Assembly: GCF_943373825.1 (NCBI RefSeq)
Contig: NZ_CALSBP010000001.1
Span: 744,001 to 808,000 of the forward strand
Length of the DNA stretch: 64,000 nucleotides
DNA from: Aquimarina spinulae
Lineage (GTDB): Bacteria; Bacteroidota; Bacteroidia; Flavobacteriales; Flavobacteriaceae
Direction of reading: 5' to 3'
Of this stretch, positions 26,141-34,296 are shown one piece after another; positions within the stretch are counted from its first letter, which is position 1, and each line of letters begins with the position of its first letter. The notes beneath the pieces are model-generated. The model ran no database searches and was not told where the DNA came from. It saw only the letters and a list, made by a program, of their open reading frames with translations. Made by a program: the position numbers and the translations under genes.

Positions 26141-26698
26141 ATGATTAACGGAATTAATTTAGAGGCTTTAGGGACTTATAAAAATACAGTTGAACAGGAT
26201 CCTAAGAATGGAATGTATTCTGGTGGTATTAAAGCCACCTGGTTAGGAGGAACAAAAGTAGGGGTTGAAACCAATGCATTACAGCTTGGAGATGAGAAGA
26301 TACCTCATAGTTTTTCTTTTGTTATTGACGAGCCAGAACAACTATTAGGAGAGCATTCTTCTCCAACACCCCAGGACTATTTATTAGGAGGACTTTCGGG
26401 TTGTATGATGGTAACTTTTGTAGCTATGGCTTCAATAAAAGGAATCGAATTAGAAGGAGTTTCTTTAGAGATAAAATCAACTTTAGATTTACAAGGATTT
26501 TTGGGGATAAACGAAACTTCTCCTGTAGGATATGATGCAATAGAATATTGCTTTACTGTTGAAGGAAACGGTACAGAGCAGGATTTTAAAGAAATTGCAG
26601 ATCAGGTTATCCAATTTTCACCAAACTATGCTACTGTATCAAACAAAGTGAAAATGATTTCTAGCCTGGTGGTTAACCCTACAATGGTAAAAAATTAG
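26141..26698 (+). CDS. OsmC-like protein
   Basis: 185 residues with the OsmC/Ohr fold. The first conserved cysteine is present at C88 (GGLSGCMMVTF, start of the long helix). The second, normally in a CPVxxT/S context, corresponds to S160 (QFSPNYATVSN), so a classical two-cysteine peroxidase mechanism is unlikely. C137 is elsewhere in the fold. It is the last gene of the operon, 30 bp after the PLP enzyme, and is followed by a strong terminator. Handling of a reactive sulfur species produced by that enzyme is a possible role (inference). Confidence 0.82.
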   Translation: MINGINLEALGTYKNTVEQDPKNGMYSGGIKATWLGGTKVGVETNALQLGDEKIPHSFSFVIDEPEQLLGEHSSPTPQDYLLGGLSGCMMVTFVAMASIKGIELEGVSLEIKSTLDLQGFLGINETSPVGYDAIEYCFTVEGNGTEQDFKEIADQVIQFSPNYATVSNKVKMISSLVVNPTMVKN

Positions 26699-26737
26699 TT
26701 AGTTTAGTTTGAGTTTACCCGTTTGGCGGTAAATAGG

Positions 26738-26771
26738 AAAGGCTGTATGATATTTTTCATACAGCCTTTTA
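26738..26771 (+). terminator. Terminator of the Lrp-linked operon
   Basis: AAAGGCTGTATGA-TATTTT-TCATACAGCCTTTT, a perfect 12-bp stem followed by T residues. Confidence 0.9.
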
Positions 26772-26947
26772 GTATATAAAAACCTAGATACTTGATAAAA
26801 TATCTATTGTGCTATTAACGAGTAGATTGCGTTCTTTGATAGAATGACACATCAACGCATCTCTGTATCATGTAAATTTTGTCGTGTACAAAATATGGGA
26901 CAGTAAATTGAAAAAATAAATTTATTATATGCTCTAAGTAATGAAGA

Positions 26948-26981
26948 GAAAAGGCTGTTTAAAATTTTAAACAGCCTTTTA
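26948..26981 (-). terminator. Terminator of subtilase gene 1
   Basis: AAAAGGCTGTTTAAAA/TTTTAAACAGCCTTTT is a perfect palindrome ending in a T run on the minus strand. The second subtilase gene has a near-identical one. Confidence 0.85.
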
Positions 26982-27058
26982 CAGAATACACAAACAACCA
27001 AGTTTGCTTATTACAATTAACCAATTTCTGAAATAAAAATGTTACTAGAATGTTTGTT

Positions 27059-28297
27059 TTATGGTTTAGCAATTCCTATAGAAGCCGTGTACCCACCTTT
27101 GGTAACTGTACCATCACCATAAATTTGACCATTATTTATAAGTAATATTGCAGCCAAATGAGGAGAAGCCATTGAAGTACCAGATTTTTGTGCAAATTCA
27201 TTACCACCTATACCGCAAGACCAAATTCCTGTTCCCGGAGCCCATGCATGTACATTATCTCCGTAGCTAGAACCACCTGCAGCAGCATCAGTATTGGTCA
27301 TGTTTCCAACCACCCAGCATCCCTTGATATATGCTCTTTGTGGTGAGTAGTAATATACGTTATCATTATTGTTTCCTGCAGCCATAGCACCAAATGTAGT
27401 TTTGGCTAAATTTCTGAAAGCAGTTTCGTAAGCTACACTAATTGTTCTACTGGTAAACCCTATGCTATAGTTCCATACATCACCATAACTAGCGTTATTA
27501 GCAACATAATTGATTCCTGCAATGATTTGCGCTTGTGTTCCGGATCCACCATCACTTAATACTTTTACCGCAACAATTTTGGCCCCTGGTGCGACACCCA
27601 CTACGCCATCTCCATTATGCATCGCACCAATAGTTCCTGCTACGTGAGTACCATGACCATTTCTATCTCCCCAATTATTATCTACAAAAGTAGTACTTCG
27701 GTTATAGTCAATGTTAAGATCGGGATGTGCATATACTCCGCTATCCAGAATCCAGGCTGTCTTATCAGTAGAGTAGGTGTAGCCTCCAACTCTTACAACC
27801 CCCCAGTCTACATAATCTCCTCCGGTTTCATAATAACCAGTAGTAGCTTTTTTGTTTGCTTTTCCTGTTGTTACAGAAGGCATTACCCCTTGTTCTACAG
27901 TAACGTCTAATTTCTCAATGTAATTCGGTTCTACAGCAAGAATGTCAGGATCATTTTTAAGTAACTCTACTTCTTTTGTAGAAATACCATCAAGGTTAAA
28001 CCCCTGTATCGCAGTTTCATAAACAAATTTCATTTTTTGTGAAGAAATTTTGTATTTAGATAAAATACCAGATGCTTTTTGAGTTACTTTTTGTTTGTTC
28101 TTTTTTAACTTTTCATCTTCTTTAAAAACAATAATATAGCTATTAGGAACTGCTTGAGCGGCACTAATATCTGTAGAAGGATTTTCTGTGGATAGCTCTT
28201 CTGAAACTTCTTCTTTAGAACAAGAATTTAAAAAAAATGCGATTCCAACCATAATTAGAACCATTTCAAGACGAATAATTTTTTGAATTGTTTTCAT
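27059..28297 (-). CDS. Subtilase (S8) lipoprotein, copy 1
   Basis: 412 residues. Signal peptide with lipobox ending at C26 (LNSC), so it is probably an outer-membrane or surface lipoprotein. An inhibitor-I9 propeptide-like domain follows (about 50-130, PNSYIIVFKE...VEPNYI). The S8 catalytic residues are intact: D185 (ILDSGVYAHPD), H218 (NGHGTHVAG), oxyanion N309 (AAGNN) and S375 (SGTSMASP). It is a serine endopeptidase expected to mature by cutting its propeptide. No C-terminal secretion domain is visible. The product of a recent tandem duplication with the gene at 28643. Confidence 0.93.
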   Translation of the reverse strand: MKTIQKIIRLEMVLIMVGIAFFLNSCSKEEVSEELSTENPSTDISAAQAVPNSYIIVFKEDEKLKKNKQKVTQKASGILSKYKISSQKMKFVYETAIQGFNLDGISTKEVELLKNDPDILAVEPNYIEKLDVTVEQGVMPSVTTGKANKKATTGYYETGGDYVDWGVVRVGGYTYSTDKTAWILDSGVYAHPDLNIDYNRSTTFVDNNWGDRNGHGTHVAGTIGAMHNGDGVVGVAPGAKIVAVKVLSDGGSGTQAQIIAGINYVANNASYGDVWNYSIGFTSRTISVAYETAFRNLAKTTFGAMAAGNNNDNVYYYSPQRAYIKGCWVVGNMTNTDAAAGGSSYGDNVHAWAPGTGIWSCGIGGNEFAQKSGTSMASPHLAAILLINNGQIYGDGTVTKGGYTASIGIAKP

Positions 28298-28642
28298 AAT
28301 ATTAAGTTTATGTTATGTTTTCAAAAATCTATAAATACATGTGTTTAGCAATCATATTCTTGACTTTTTTGTTAAAAAATGAAAACTATTCTAAGAAAGA
28401 GGGTTTTTTGATGTGATATTCGAATTTTATTAGGGATAAATGAATCAAAATGCTGATGTGTAATGTGTTGTTTAATAGGTTTTTACTGTTTTTCTATTTC
28501 AAATTTGTTCTGAATGAATATGTTTTTAAAACATATGAAAAAAAGGCTGTTTGAAATTTCAAACAGCCTTATACAGAATACACAAACAACCAAGTTTGCT
28601 TATTTACAACTAACTAATTTCTGATAGAAAAATATCACTAGA
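28298..28642. other. Intergenic stretch between subtilase copies
   Basis: Holds the upstream region of copy 1 (nearly the same as that of copy 2) and the terminator of copy 2. No other gene seen; I could not identify a clear -7 box. Confidence 0.6.
28539..28570 (-). terminator. Terminator of subtilase gene 2
   Basis: AAGGCTGTTTGAAATTTCAAACAGCCTT is a perfect palindrome followed on the minus strand by seven T residues. Confidence 0.85.
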
Positions 28643-29890
28643 TTATTTTTTTACTACAGCTATAGGAGCAGTGTAGCCTCCTTTGCTAACATTACCATCA
28701 CTAACAATTTTACCATTTCCTTTAACGAGTAATACACCTGCAACATAAGGAGAAGCCATAGAAGTACCTGATTTTTTTGCAAATTCATTACCACCTATAC
28801 CACAAGACCAAACCCCTGTTCCTGGCCCCCATGCATGTACATTATCTCCATAATTAGAGCCTGATGCAGCAGCATCTGTATTGGTCATGTTTCCAACTAC
28901 CCAAGAGTTTGTTATGAATTTTCTCTGAGGAGAGTAGTATTGTACATCATCATTGCTATTACCCGCAGCCATAGCTCCAAAGGTTACTTTGGCTAAGCTC
29001 TTAAAAGCAGTTTCGTATGCTACATTGGTTGTTCTTTTTTTATACCCAATGCTATAGTTCCATACATCACCATATTTAGCATTATTGGCAACATAATTGA
29101 TTCCTGCAATTATTTGCGCTTGTGTTCCGCCGCCGCCGTCACTTAACACTTTTACCGCAACAATTTTGGCTCCTGGAGCAACACCAACTATGCCATCACC
29201 ATTATGCATCGCACCAATGATTCCAGCAACGTGAGTACCGTGTCCATTTCTATCTCCCCAGTTTTTATCTACAAAAGTAGTACTGTTATCATAGTCAATG
29301 TTAAGATCGGGATGAGCATATACACCACTATCCAGAATCCAAGCTGTTTTATCTGTAGAATATGTATATCCACCTACTCTTGCAACTCCCCAGTCTACAT
29401 AATCTCCTCCAGTTTCAAAGTAACCTTCGGTAGCTGTTGCTTTATTAGAACTTCTTCCTGCATTTTTAGGAGGCATTACTCCTTGCTCTACAGTAACATC
29501 TAACTTTTCAATGTAATTCGGTTCTACAGCAAGAATGTTAGGATCATTTTTAAGTAACTCAACTTCTTTTGTAGAAATATCGTCAAGGTTGAATCCCTGT
29601 ATCGCAGTTTCATAAACAAATTTCATTTTTTGTGAAGAAATTTTGTACTTAGATAAAATACTAGATGCTTTTTGAGTTACTTTTTGTTTGTTCTTTTTTA
29701 ACTTTTCATCTTCTTTAAAAACAATAATATAGCTATTTGGAACTGCTTGAGCTGCACTAATATCTATAGAAGGGTTTTCTGTGGATACTTCTTCAGAAAA
29801 TTCTTCTTTAGAACAAGAATTTAAAAAAAATAGGGTTCCAATCATTATTGGAATCATCTTAAGGCAAATAATTTTTTGAATTGTTTTCAT
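28643..29890 (-). CDS. Subtilase (S8) lipoprotein, copy 2
   Basis: 415 residues, clearly paralogous to the gene at 27059 over its full length; propeptides are nearly identical and differences cluster after residue 140 and at the C-terminus. Lipobox C26, catalytic D187, H220 and S377 in SGTSMASPYVAG are present, so it should be active. The duplication preserved its own promoter region and terminator, so both copies are probably expressed separately. Differences in the SSNKATATEG linker and the last 60 residues could reflect altered specificity. Confidence 0.93.
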   Translation of the reverse strand: MKTIQKIICLKMIPIMIGTLFFLNSCSKEEFSEEVSTENPSIDISAAQAVPNSYIIVFKEDEKLKKNKQKVTQKASSILSKYKISSQKMKFVYETAIQGFNLDDISTKEVELLKNDPNILAVEPNYIEKLDVTVEQGVMPPKNAGRSSNKATATEGYFETGGDYVDWGVARVGGYTYSTDKTAWILDSGVYAHPDLNIDYDNSTTFVDKNWGDRNGHGTHVAGIIGAMHNGDGIVGVAPGAKIVAVKVLSDGGGGTQAQIIAGINYVANNAKYGDVWNYSIGYKKRTTNVAYETAFKSLAKVTFGAMAAGNSNDDVQYYSPQRKFITNSWVVGNMTNTDAAASGSNYGDNVHAWGPGTGVWSCGIGGNEFAKKSGTSMASPYVAGVLLVKGNGKIVSDGNVSKGGYTAPIAVVKK

Positions 29891-30123
29891 AATATTAAGT
29901 TTATGTTAAGGTTTCAAAAATCTATAAATACATGTGCTTAACAATCGTATTCTTAACTTTTTTGTTAAAAACTGAAAATAATTCTAAAAAAGAAGATTTT
30001 TTGATGCTGTATTCGAATTTTATTAGTGTTTAGTAAGTAAGTAGAGAGGAGTAATGTGTTGTTTAATAGGTTTTTATTGTTTTACTTGTTATGAATAAGT
30101 ATACTTTTAGAATATCTGTGAAT

Positions 30124-30156
30124 AAAAAAAGCACATCGAGAACAATGTGCTTTTTT
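30124..30156 (-). terminator. Terminator of nhaC
   Basis: AAAAAAAGCACAT-CGAGAACA-ATGTGCTTTTTT: 9-bp stem with a T run on the minus strand, 20 bp beyond the nhaC stop. Confidence 0.85.
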
Positions 30157-30174
30157 ATATGTTGTTGATAGTTG

Positions 30175-31659
30175 TTACCCTTTTGCCAACTGCTTTATTT
30201 TAATTCTGAAAGCAGCAAAAAGTAGTGTCATGAATGGACTAAGCCAGTTAAAAATAGCAAAAAAGAAATAATCGACTACAGGTACACCAAGTACTCCACT
30301 TTGATAAGCTCCACAAGTATTCCAGGGAATTAAAACAGAAGTAACAGTTCCCGAATCCTCTAGAGTACGACTAAGATTTTCTGGGGCTAGCCCTTTATCT
30401 TTATAAGCTTTAGCATACATTCTTCCTGGTACTACGATAGCTAAATATTGATCAGATGCAGTTACATTTAGTGCTAGGCAGCTTACTACTGTACTTGCAA
30501 AAAGCCCGAATACAGAATCAAATAAATTCAATAAAGCTTTACTAATTCTAGCTAATGCTCCAATAGCATCCATCACACCACCAAATACCATAGCGCATAG
30601 TATTAGCCAAATAGTATTTAACATTCCAACCATTCCTTTAGAAGTAAAGAGCTTAGTAAGTTCAGCATTGGATGTTTGTATTGATGTTTTTGTTGTTATT
30701 GCATTCATCACTCCTTTATATGCAGAATTAAATGTGAATTCGTCACTACCGGCAACAGTTGTTACAATTTCTGGTTGAGCAATAACGGCAGCAATAGCAC
30801 CAAGCAGCGTACCTATAAGTAAGGCAACCACTGGAGGTGTTTTTTTAATAATTAAACCGATTATTAAAACAGGAACAATAAATAACCAGGGAGAAATATT
30901 AAAAGCATTATCAATAACATGTAATTGCTCACTAATTTCTGGAGTTCCAGAGGTATCAATAGTAAATCCTATAACAATAAAAACCAGTAGCGTGATTACT
31001 ATAGTAGGTATAGTTGTATACGCCATATATTTTATATGAGAAAATAATTCTCCACCAGCCATCGCAGGAGCTAAATTAGTAGTATCGGATAAGGGAGACA
31101 TTTTATCTCCAAAATAAGCACCAGAGATTACAGCACCTGCTGTCATTCCGAGAGAGATTCCCAAGGTATCACCAATACCAATAAGTGCAATACCTACAGT
31201 TGCAGAGGTAGTCCAGGAACTACCCGTTGCAATAGATATGATGGCGCAAATGATTACACAGGCGGCCAGGAAGATAGTTGGATTAAGAATTTGTAAACCA
31301 TAATAAATCATGGTAGGGATAATACCGCTAATCAACCAGGTTCCTGCTAATGAGCCCACCAGTAATAGTATAATTAGTGCACTAGAGGTTGATTTTATAT
31401 TTTTGGCAACCTCTTCCATCATTTGTTTATAAGTTACCTTATTATAAAACCCTACTATCGCAGCTACAGCAGCTCCCATAAGCAAAACAAATTGATTACT
31501 TCCGCTAATTGCGTCATCTCCATAAATATAATAGACATTAAAGAATAACATAATAACCAATGCTATAATTGGGATCAAGGCTTCCCAGATGTTTAATTCT
31601 TTATTCTCAATAATATCTTCGTTTTGGGGATCGGTAGGTGTGATGTTTTGACTTTCCAT
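30175..31659 (-). CDS. nhaC: Na+/H+ antiporter NhaC family
   Basis: 494 residues with about 11-12 membrane helices. Family motifs are seen around residues 150-165 (TGSSWTTSATVG), 185-200 (GAYFGDKMSPLSDTTNLA) and 425-445 (DSGTVTSVLIPWNTCGAYQSG). It exports sodium against protons, fitting a marine lifestyle. The N-terminal 25 residues are acidic and cytoplasmic. Single-gene unit with its own terminator. Some NhaC relatives exchange malate-lactate or lysine instead, which cannot be excluded. Confidence 0.87.
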   Translation of the reverse strand: MESQNITPTDPQNEDIIENKELNIWEALIPIIALVIMLFFNVYYIYGDDAISGSNQFVLLMGAAVAAIVGFYNKVTYKQMMEEVAKNIKSTSSALIILLLVGSLAGTWLISGIIPTMIYYGLQILNPTIFLAACVIICAIISIATGSSWTTSATVGIALIGIGDTLGISLGMTAGAVISGAYFGDKMSPLSDTTNLAPAMAGGELFSHIKYMAYTTIPTIVITLLVFIVIGFTIDTSGTPEISEQLHVIDNAFNISPWLFIVPVLIIGLIIKKTPPVVALLIGTLLGAIAAVIAQPEIVTTVAGSDEFTFNSAYKGVMNAITTKTSIQTSNAELTKLFTSKGMVGMLNTIWLILCAMVFGGVMDAIGALARISKALLNLFDSVFGLFASTVVSCLALNVTASDQYLAIVVPGRMYAKAYKDKGLAPENLSRTLEDSGTVTSVLIPWNTCGAYQSGVLGVPVVDYFFFAIFNWLSPFMTLLFAAFRIKIKQLAKG

Positions 31660-31857
31660 ATACTAAATTCGAAATTTTATGGATGTAATGTTACGATATT
31701 AATAAAAGCTATGCAACGTCTACATTGAGTTTAATTACTTTCAAACCTAAATAAAAATGGTGTAAGGGTATAAAATATTCAATTAAAACAATAAAAATAT
31801 TCTTTTAATCTGTTTTTTGTGTATTTTGTCGGTATTTTTGATTTTATCGAATGGTGA

Positions 31858-31892
31858 TTTTGTCATAAAATTTGTGATGTATTCTATTTTTG
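31858..31892 (+). promoter_or_regulatory. Promoter of candidate small RNA 1
   Basis: TTTTG (31858-31862), 22 bp, then TATTTTTG (31885-31892): a full Bacteroidota-type promoter. Identical spacing to the promoter of candidate RNA 2. Confidence 0.6.
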
Positions 31893-31898
31893 TAATAC

Positions 31899-32030
31899 GA
31901 AAGAAGAAGAGTAAGAGAAAAATTGGAATTTTTTGATTGTTTTGTGACTTTTTTTGTCCCAGTAAAATAATTCTTGATGAGTTATTTTGAACACTAAACC
32001 TAATAAGCCTCATACCCAGAGGCTTTTTGC
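31899..32030 (+). ncRNA. Candidate small RNA 1 (about 130 nt)
   Basis: Predicted transcript from about 7 bp after the -7 box to the T run of a rho-independent hairpin (stem AGCCTC/GAGGCT at 32006-32024). No reading frame of note on this strand. It has a purine-rich 5' half, a GACTTTTTTTGTCCC tract and the 3' string CCTAATAAGCCTCATACCC, all with counterparts in RNA 2. I cannot test it against Rfam; the flavo-1 motif is one family to compare. Confidence 0.5.
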
Positions 32031-32241
32031 TTTTTGTATCTATCTATGTAAGATATTTATGAGCTTTATTTGTTCATATTGATGTACTTATTTCTCTAAA
32101 TTTTTTAACCTTTATTTTGATTCATATACGATATTTAATGAGCTAATTATACTATAATCATAATTATATGTTAAGTGAAATGTGTATTTTATCTTGTTTT
32201 TTGGTATTTTGACGATATTTTGTTATTTTTGACGAGGTTGT

Positions 32242-32275
32242 TTTGTAAGATTATGATGATAACAACATACTTTTG
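32242..32275 (+). promoter_or_regulatory. Promoter of candidate small RNA 2
   Basis: TTTG (32242-32245), 22 bp, then TACTTTTG (32268-32275), matching TAnnTTTG. Confidence 0.6.
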
Positions 32276-32281
32276 AAATAT

Positions 32282-32404
32282 CAAAAAGAAAAAATACAAA
32301 GAAATTAAAATATTGATTAGCCCATTGAACTAGAATTAGTCTTTTTTGCCCAAATTAATTTCGCCCCAAACCCTAATAAGCCTCATACCCCAGAGGCTTT
32401 TTTT
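32282..32404 (+). ncRNA. Candidate small RNA 2 (about 120 nt)
   Basis: Predicted transcript from after the promoter to the T run of a hairpin AGCCTC-ATACCCCA-GAGGCT (32379-32398). No ATG-initiated frame. It shares with RNA 1 the purine-rich 5' end, a TAGTCTTTTTTGCCC tract and CCTAATAAGCCTCATACCC. Two independent units with the same layout argue for real, related RNA genes rather than chance hairpins. Confidence 0.5.
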
Positions 32405-32519
32405 AGTATAGAATAATATAGCATGTTGTTATAGTTAAAAAATTGTTATTCTAATTTCAATACGATTTTGATAGTGTAGGTTTCATTTTTTATATTGAAA
32501 TTAGTCGAAAACTAATAGG

Positions 32520-33152
32520 ATGGAAACTAATACATATAAAGGCTTAGAATTATTTTGTTTTTTTGTATTACTACCGATAAGCTTTTTATTAGATTCTCAC
32601 TTTCTTTTTAAAGTCATACCTACCGTTTTGGGATTTGTTTATATTCTGATTTTTCTTAAAAAGAAAGGGTTGCTGAAGTTGAAATTTCCTGTTAAAGAAT
32701 ATTGGAAACCTTTTTGGAAAGAAATTATAGTTAAGTTTGGGATTATTGCAATAATAACAGGAGTATATGTCTTTTTAATTGCTCCGGATAAGTTGTTTTC
32801 TGTACTGATAAAAAGACCAGGGTTATGGATAATCATTCTTTTTATATATACATTTTTGTCTGTTTGGCCACAGGAGATTATATATAGAACCTTTTTTTAT
32901 GAGCGTTATGAGAATCTAATTAGTAATAAGTGGTTGTTTATTTTTATAAACGCAATCCTTTTTTCCTTAGCCCATCTTTTTTTGAATAGTTTTTTAGTGC
33001 AAGTATTAACTTTTGTTGGCGGTTTGTTATTTGCTTATACTTACCAAAAAACAAAATCTACTACCTTAGTTTCTATAGAGCATGCTATTTATGGTAATTG
33101 GTTATTTACTGTTGGTATGGGAGAAATGTTAGCCTTTCCCGGCCCTGGATAA
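32520..33152 (+). CDS. CPBP-family intramembrane metalloprotease homologue
   Basis: 210 residues with about six membrane helices. The CPBP/Abi signature is recognisable: motif 1 Q118-E119-I-I-Y-R123, motif 2 with H152 (FSLAHLFLN) and motif 3 with H188 (SIEHAIYGNW). The usual EExxxR motif has Q instead of the first E, which is expected to be a catalytic base, so activity is questionable. The stop codon is 1 bp from the end of the convergent rdgB gene. Confidence 0.82.
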   Translation: METNTYKGLELFCFFVLLPISFLLDSHFLFKVIPTVLGFVYILIFLKKKGLLKLKFPVKEYWKPFWKEIIVKFGIIAIITGVYVFLIAPDKLFSVLIKRPGLWIIILFIYTFLSVWPQEIIYRTFFYERYENLISNKWLFIFINAILFSLAHLFLNSFLVQVLTFVGGLLFAYTYQKTKSTTLVSIEHAIYGNWLFTVGMGEMLAFPGPG

Positions 33153-33153
33153 A

Positions 33154-33723
33154 TCACAAAAAGTACTCAATAAGCTGGCGTACTGCTTTTCCACGATGAC
33201 CAATCTTGTTTTTTTCTGATAAAGAAAGTTCGGCAAATGTTTCGGTATACCCATCGGGTAAAAAAACTGGATCATATCCAAAACCTCCTTTTCCTCTTTT
33301 ATCTTCGGTAATAAAACCAGAGCATATTCCTGTAAATGTTTTGACTTTTCCATTTGATACCAAAGCGATTACAGTTTTAAACTGTGCCTTGCGATTTTCT
33401 TTTTCTTTTAACTCTTTTAAGAGCTTATCCATATTGGCATTAGCATCTTTGGCTTCACCAGCATACCTTGCCGAGTATACTCCGGGAGCACCATGCAACG
33501 ATTCGACTTCAAGGCCTGTATCATCGGCAAAACAATCAAATCCATAATGCTCTTTGATATAATTAGCTTTTTGCATTGCATTACCTTCAATAGTTGTAGA
33601 AGTTTCGGGAATATCTTCTATGCAACCTATATCGCTAAGCCCTACTATTTGGATAGTAGAAGGCAGTAATGCTTGTACTTCTTTTATTTTATTATGATTA
33701 TTGGTAGCAAATACGATTTTCAT
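33154..33723 (-). CDS. rdgB: Non-canonical purine NTP pyrophosphatase (RdgB/HAM1)
   Basis: 189 residues, full length. Hydrolyses dITP, ITP and XTP to monophosphates to keep deaminated bases out of DNA and RNA. Signatures: [11 protein letters not shown] at the N-terminus, [23 protein letters not shown] (about 67-90, catalytic D) and GGFGYDPVF (about 145-153). Third gene in a minus-strand run after the DUF2520 and KdsC-like genes. Confidence 0.94.
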   Translation of the reverse strand: MKIVFATNNHNKIKEVQALLPSTIQIVGLSDIGCIEDIPETSTTIEGNAMQKANYIKEHYGFDCFADDTGLEVESLHGAPGVYSARYAGEAKDANANMDKLLKELKEKENRKAQFKTVIALVSNGKVKTFTGICSGFITEDKRGKGGFGYDPVFLPDGYTETFAELSLSEKNKIGHRGKAVRQLIEYFL

Positions 33724-33771
33724 TTAGAGGTGTAATTTCTAATGTATAGTTTTCAAAAAAATATGTTCTTG

Positions 33772-34296
33772 TTACGCTTTTGCATCAAAATCTAATACCC
33801 ATTTCTCCTGGACTTTGAGTACTTGTTCGATAACATCTCTTGCACATCCTTTACCTCCCTTTTTATAGGATACATATTTAGAAGCTTCTTTTACTTCTGC
33901 TACTGCGTCTTGAGGGCAAGTTGGTAACCCTACCATTTTCATAACTGGTAAATCAGGAATATCATCACCCATATATAATACATTTTTTATGTTGATATTA
34001 TTAGCTTCGAGATATTCATTTAGTTGTTCTACTTTATGATGTGCCCCAAGATAAATATCTGTTATTCCTAAGCCTTTTAAGCGTTGACGAACACCTTCGT
34101 TTTTTCCTCCAGAAATAATACATATTTTAAAACCCTGTTGTATAGCAGTTTTCAAAGCGTACCCATCTTTAATATTCATTGTTCTTAGCAGTTGTCCATC
34201 GGTATTGATAATGACGGTACCATCGGTAAGTACACCATCTACATCAAAAATAAAGGTGGTAATGTGTTGCAGGTATTCTTTATAACTTTTTTCCAT
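33772..34296 (-). CDS. kdsC: KdsC-like HAD phosphatase (3-deoxy-manno-octulosonate-8-phosphate phosphatase family)
   Basis: 174 residues, a cap-less HAD of the KdsC type that forms tetramers. The nucleophile motif FDVDGVLTDG lies at about 17-26, IISGGKN in motif II (about 58-64), the motif III lysine near 84-90, and GDDIPDLPVM in motif IV (about 107-116). It dephosphorylates KDO-8-phosphate in lipopolysaccharide synthesis, although some relatives act on other sugar acids. Its start codon overlaps the end of the DUF2520 gene by 17 bp, so translation is coupled. Confidence 0.87.
   Translation of the reverse strand: MEKSYKEYLQHITTFIFDVDGVLTDGTVIINTDGQLLRTMNIKDGYALKTAIQQGFKICIISGGKNEGVRQRLKGLGITDIYLGAHHKVEQLNEYLEANNINIKNVLYMGDDIPDLPVMKMVGLPTCPQDAVAEVKEASKYVSYKKGGKGCARDVIEQVLKVQEKWVLDFDAKA

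Larger units (their letters stand above)
26699..27058. other. Intergenic stretch with two terminators
   Basis: Contains the plus-strand terminator of the OsmC operon and the minus-strand terminator of the first subtilase. Between them (26772-26947) I see no coding frame or clear promoter. Confidence 0.6.
26945..28498 (-). repeat. Direct tandem duplication, copy 1 (subtilase gene plus flanks)
   Basis: Copy 1 runs from the terminator hairpin through the subtilase gene and about 200 bp of upstream sequence. The same order, including the TACAGAATACACAAACAACC downstream tract and the upstream GTGTTGTTTAATAGG tract, returns at 28536-30083. The boundaries are estimated by eye. Confidence 0.75.
28536..30083 (-). 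repeat. Direct tandem duplication, copy 2 (subtilase gene plus flanks)
   Basis: Second copy of the 1.55-kb unit described at 26945. Flanking non-coding DNA is as well conserved as the gene, which points to a fairly recent duplication. Confidence 0.75.
31660..32519. other. 860-bp intergenic region with two probable small RNA genes
   Basis: No convincing protein gene. It holds two promoter-terminator units (31858-32030 and 32242-32404) with the same 22-bp promoter spacing and a shared terminator sequence; see those entries. The rest (32405-32519) is the AT-rich upstream region of the CPBP gene. Confidence 0.65.

Noticed and set aside
31783..32013. 76-codon minus-strand reading frame in the nhaC-CPBP intergenic region
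   Set aside because: Low-complexity KK/FF-rich composition, no start context, and it overlaps a promoter-terminator unit on the other strand, which explains the sequence better.
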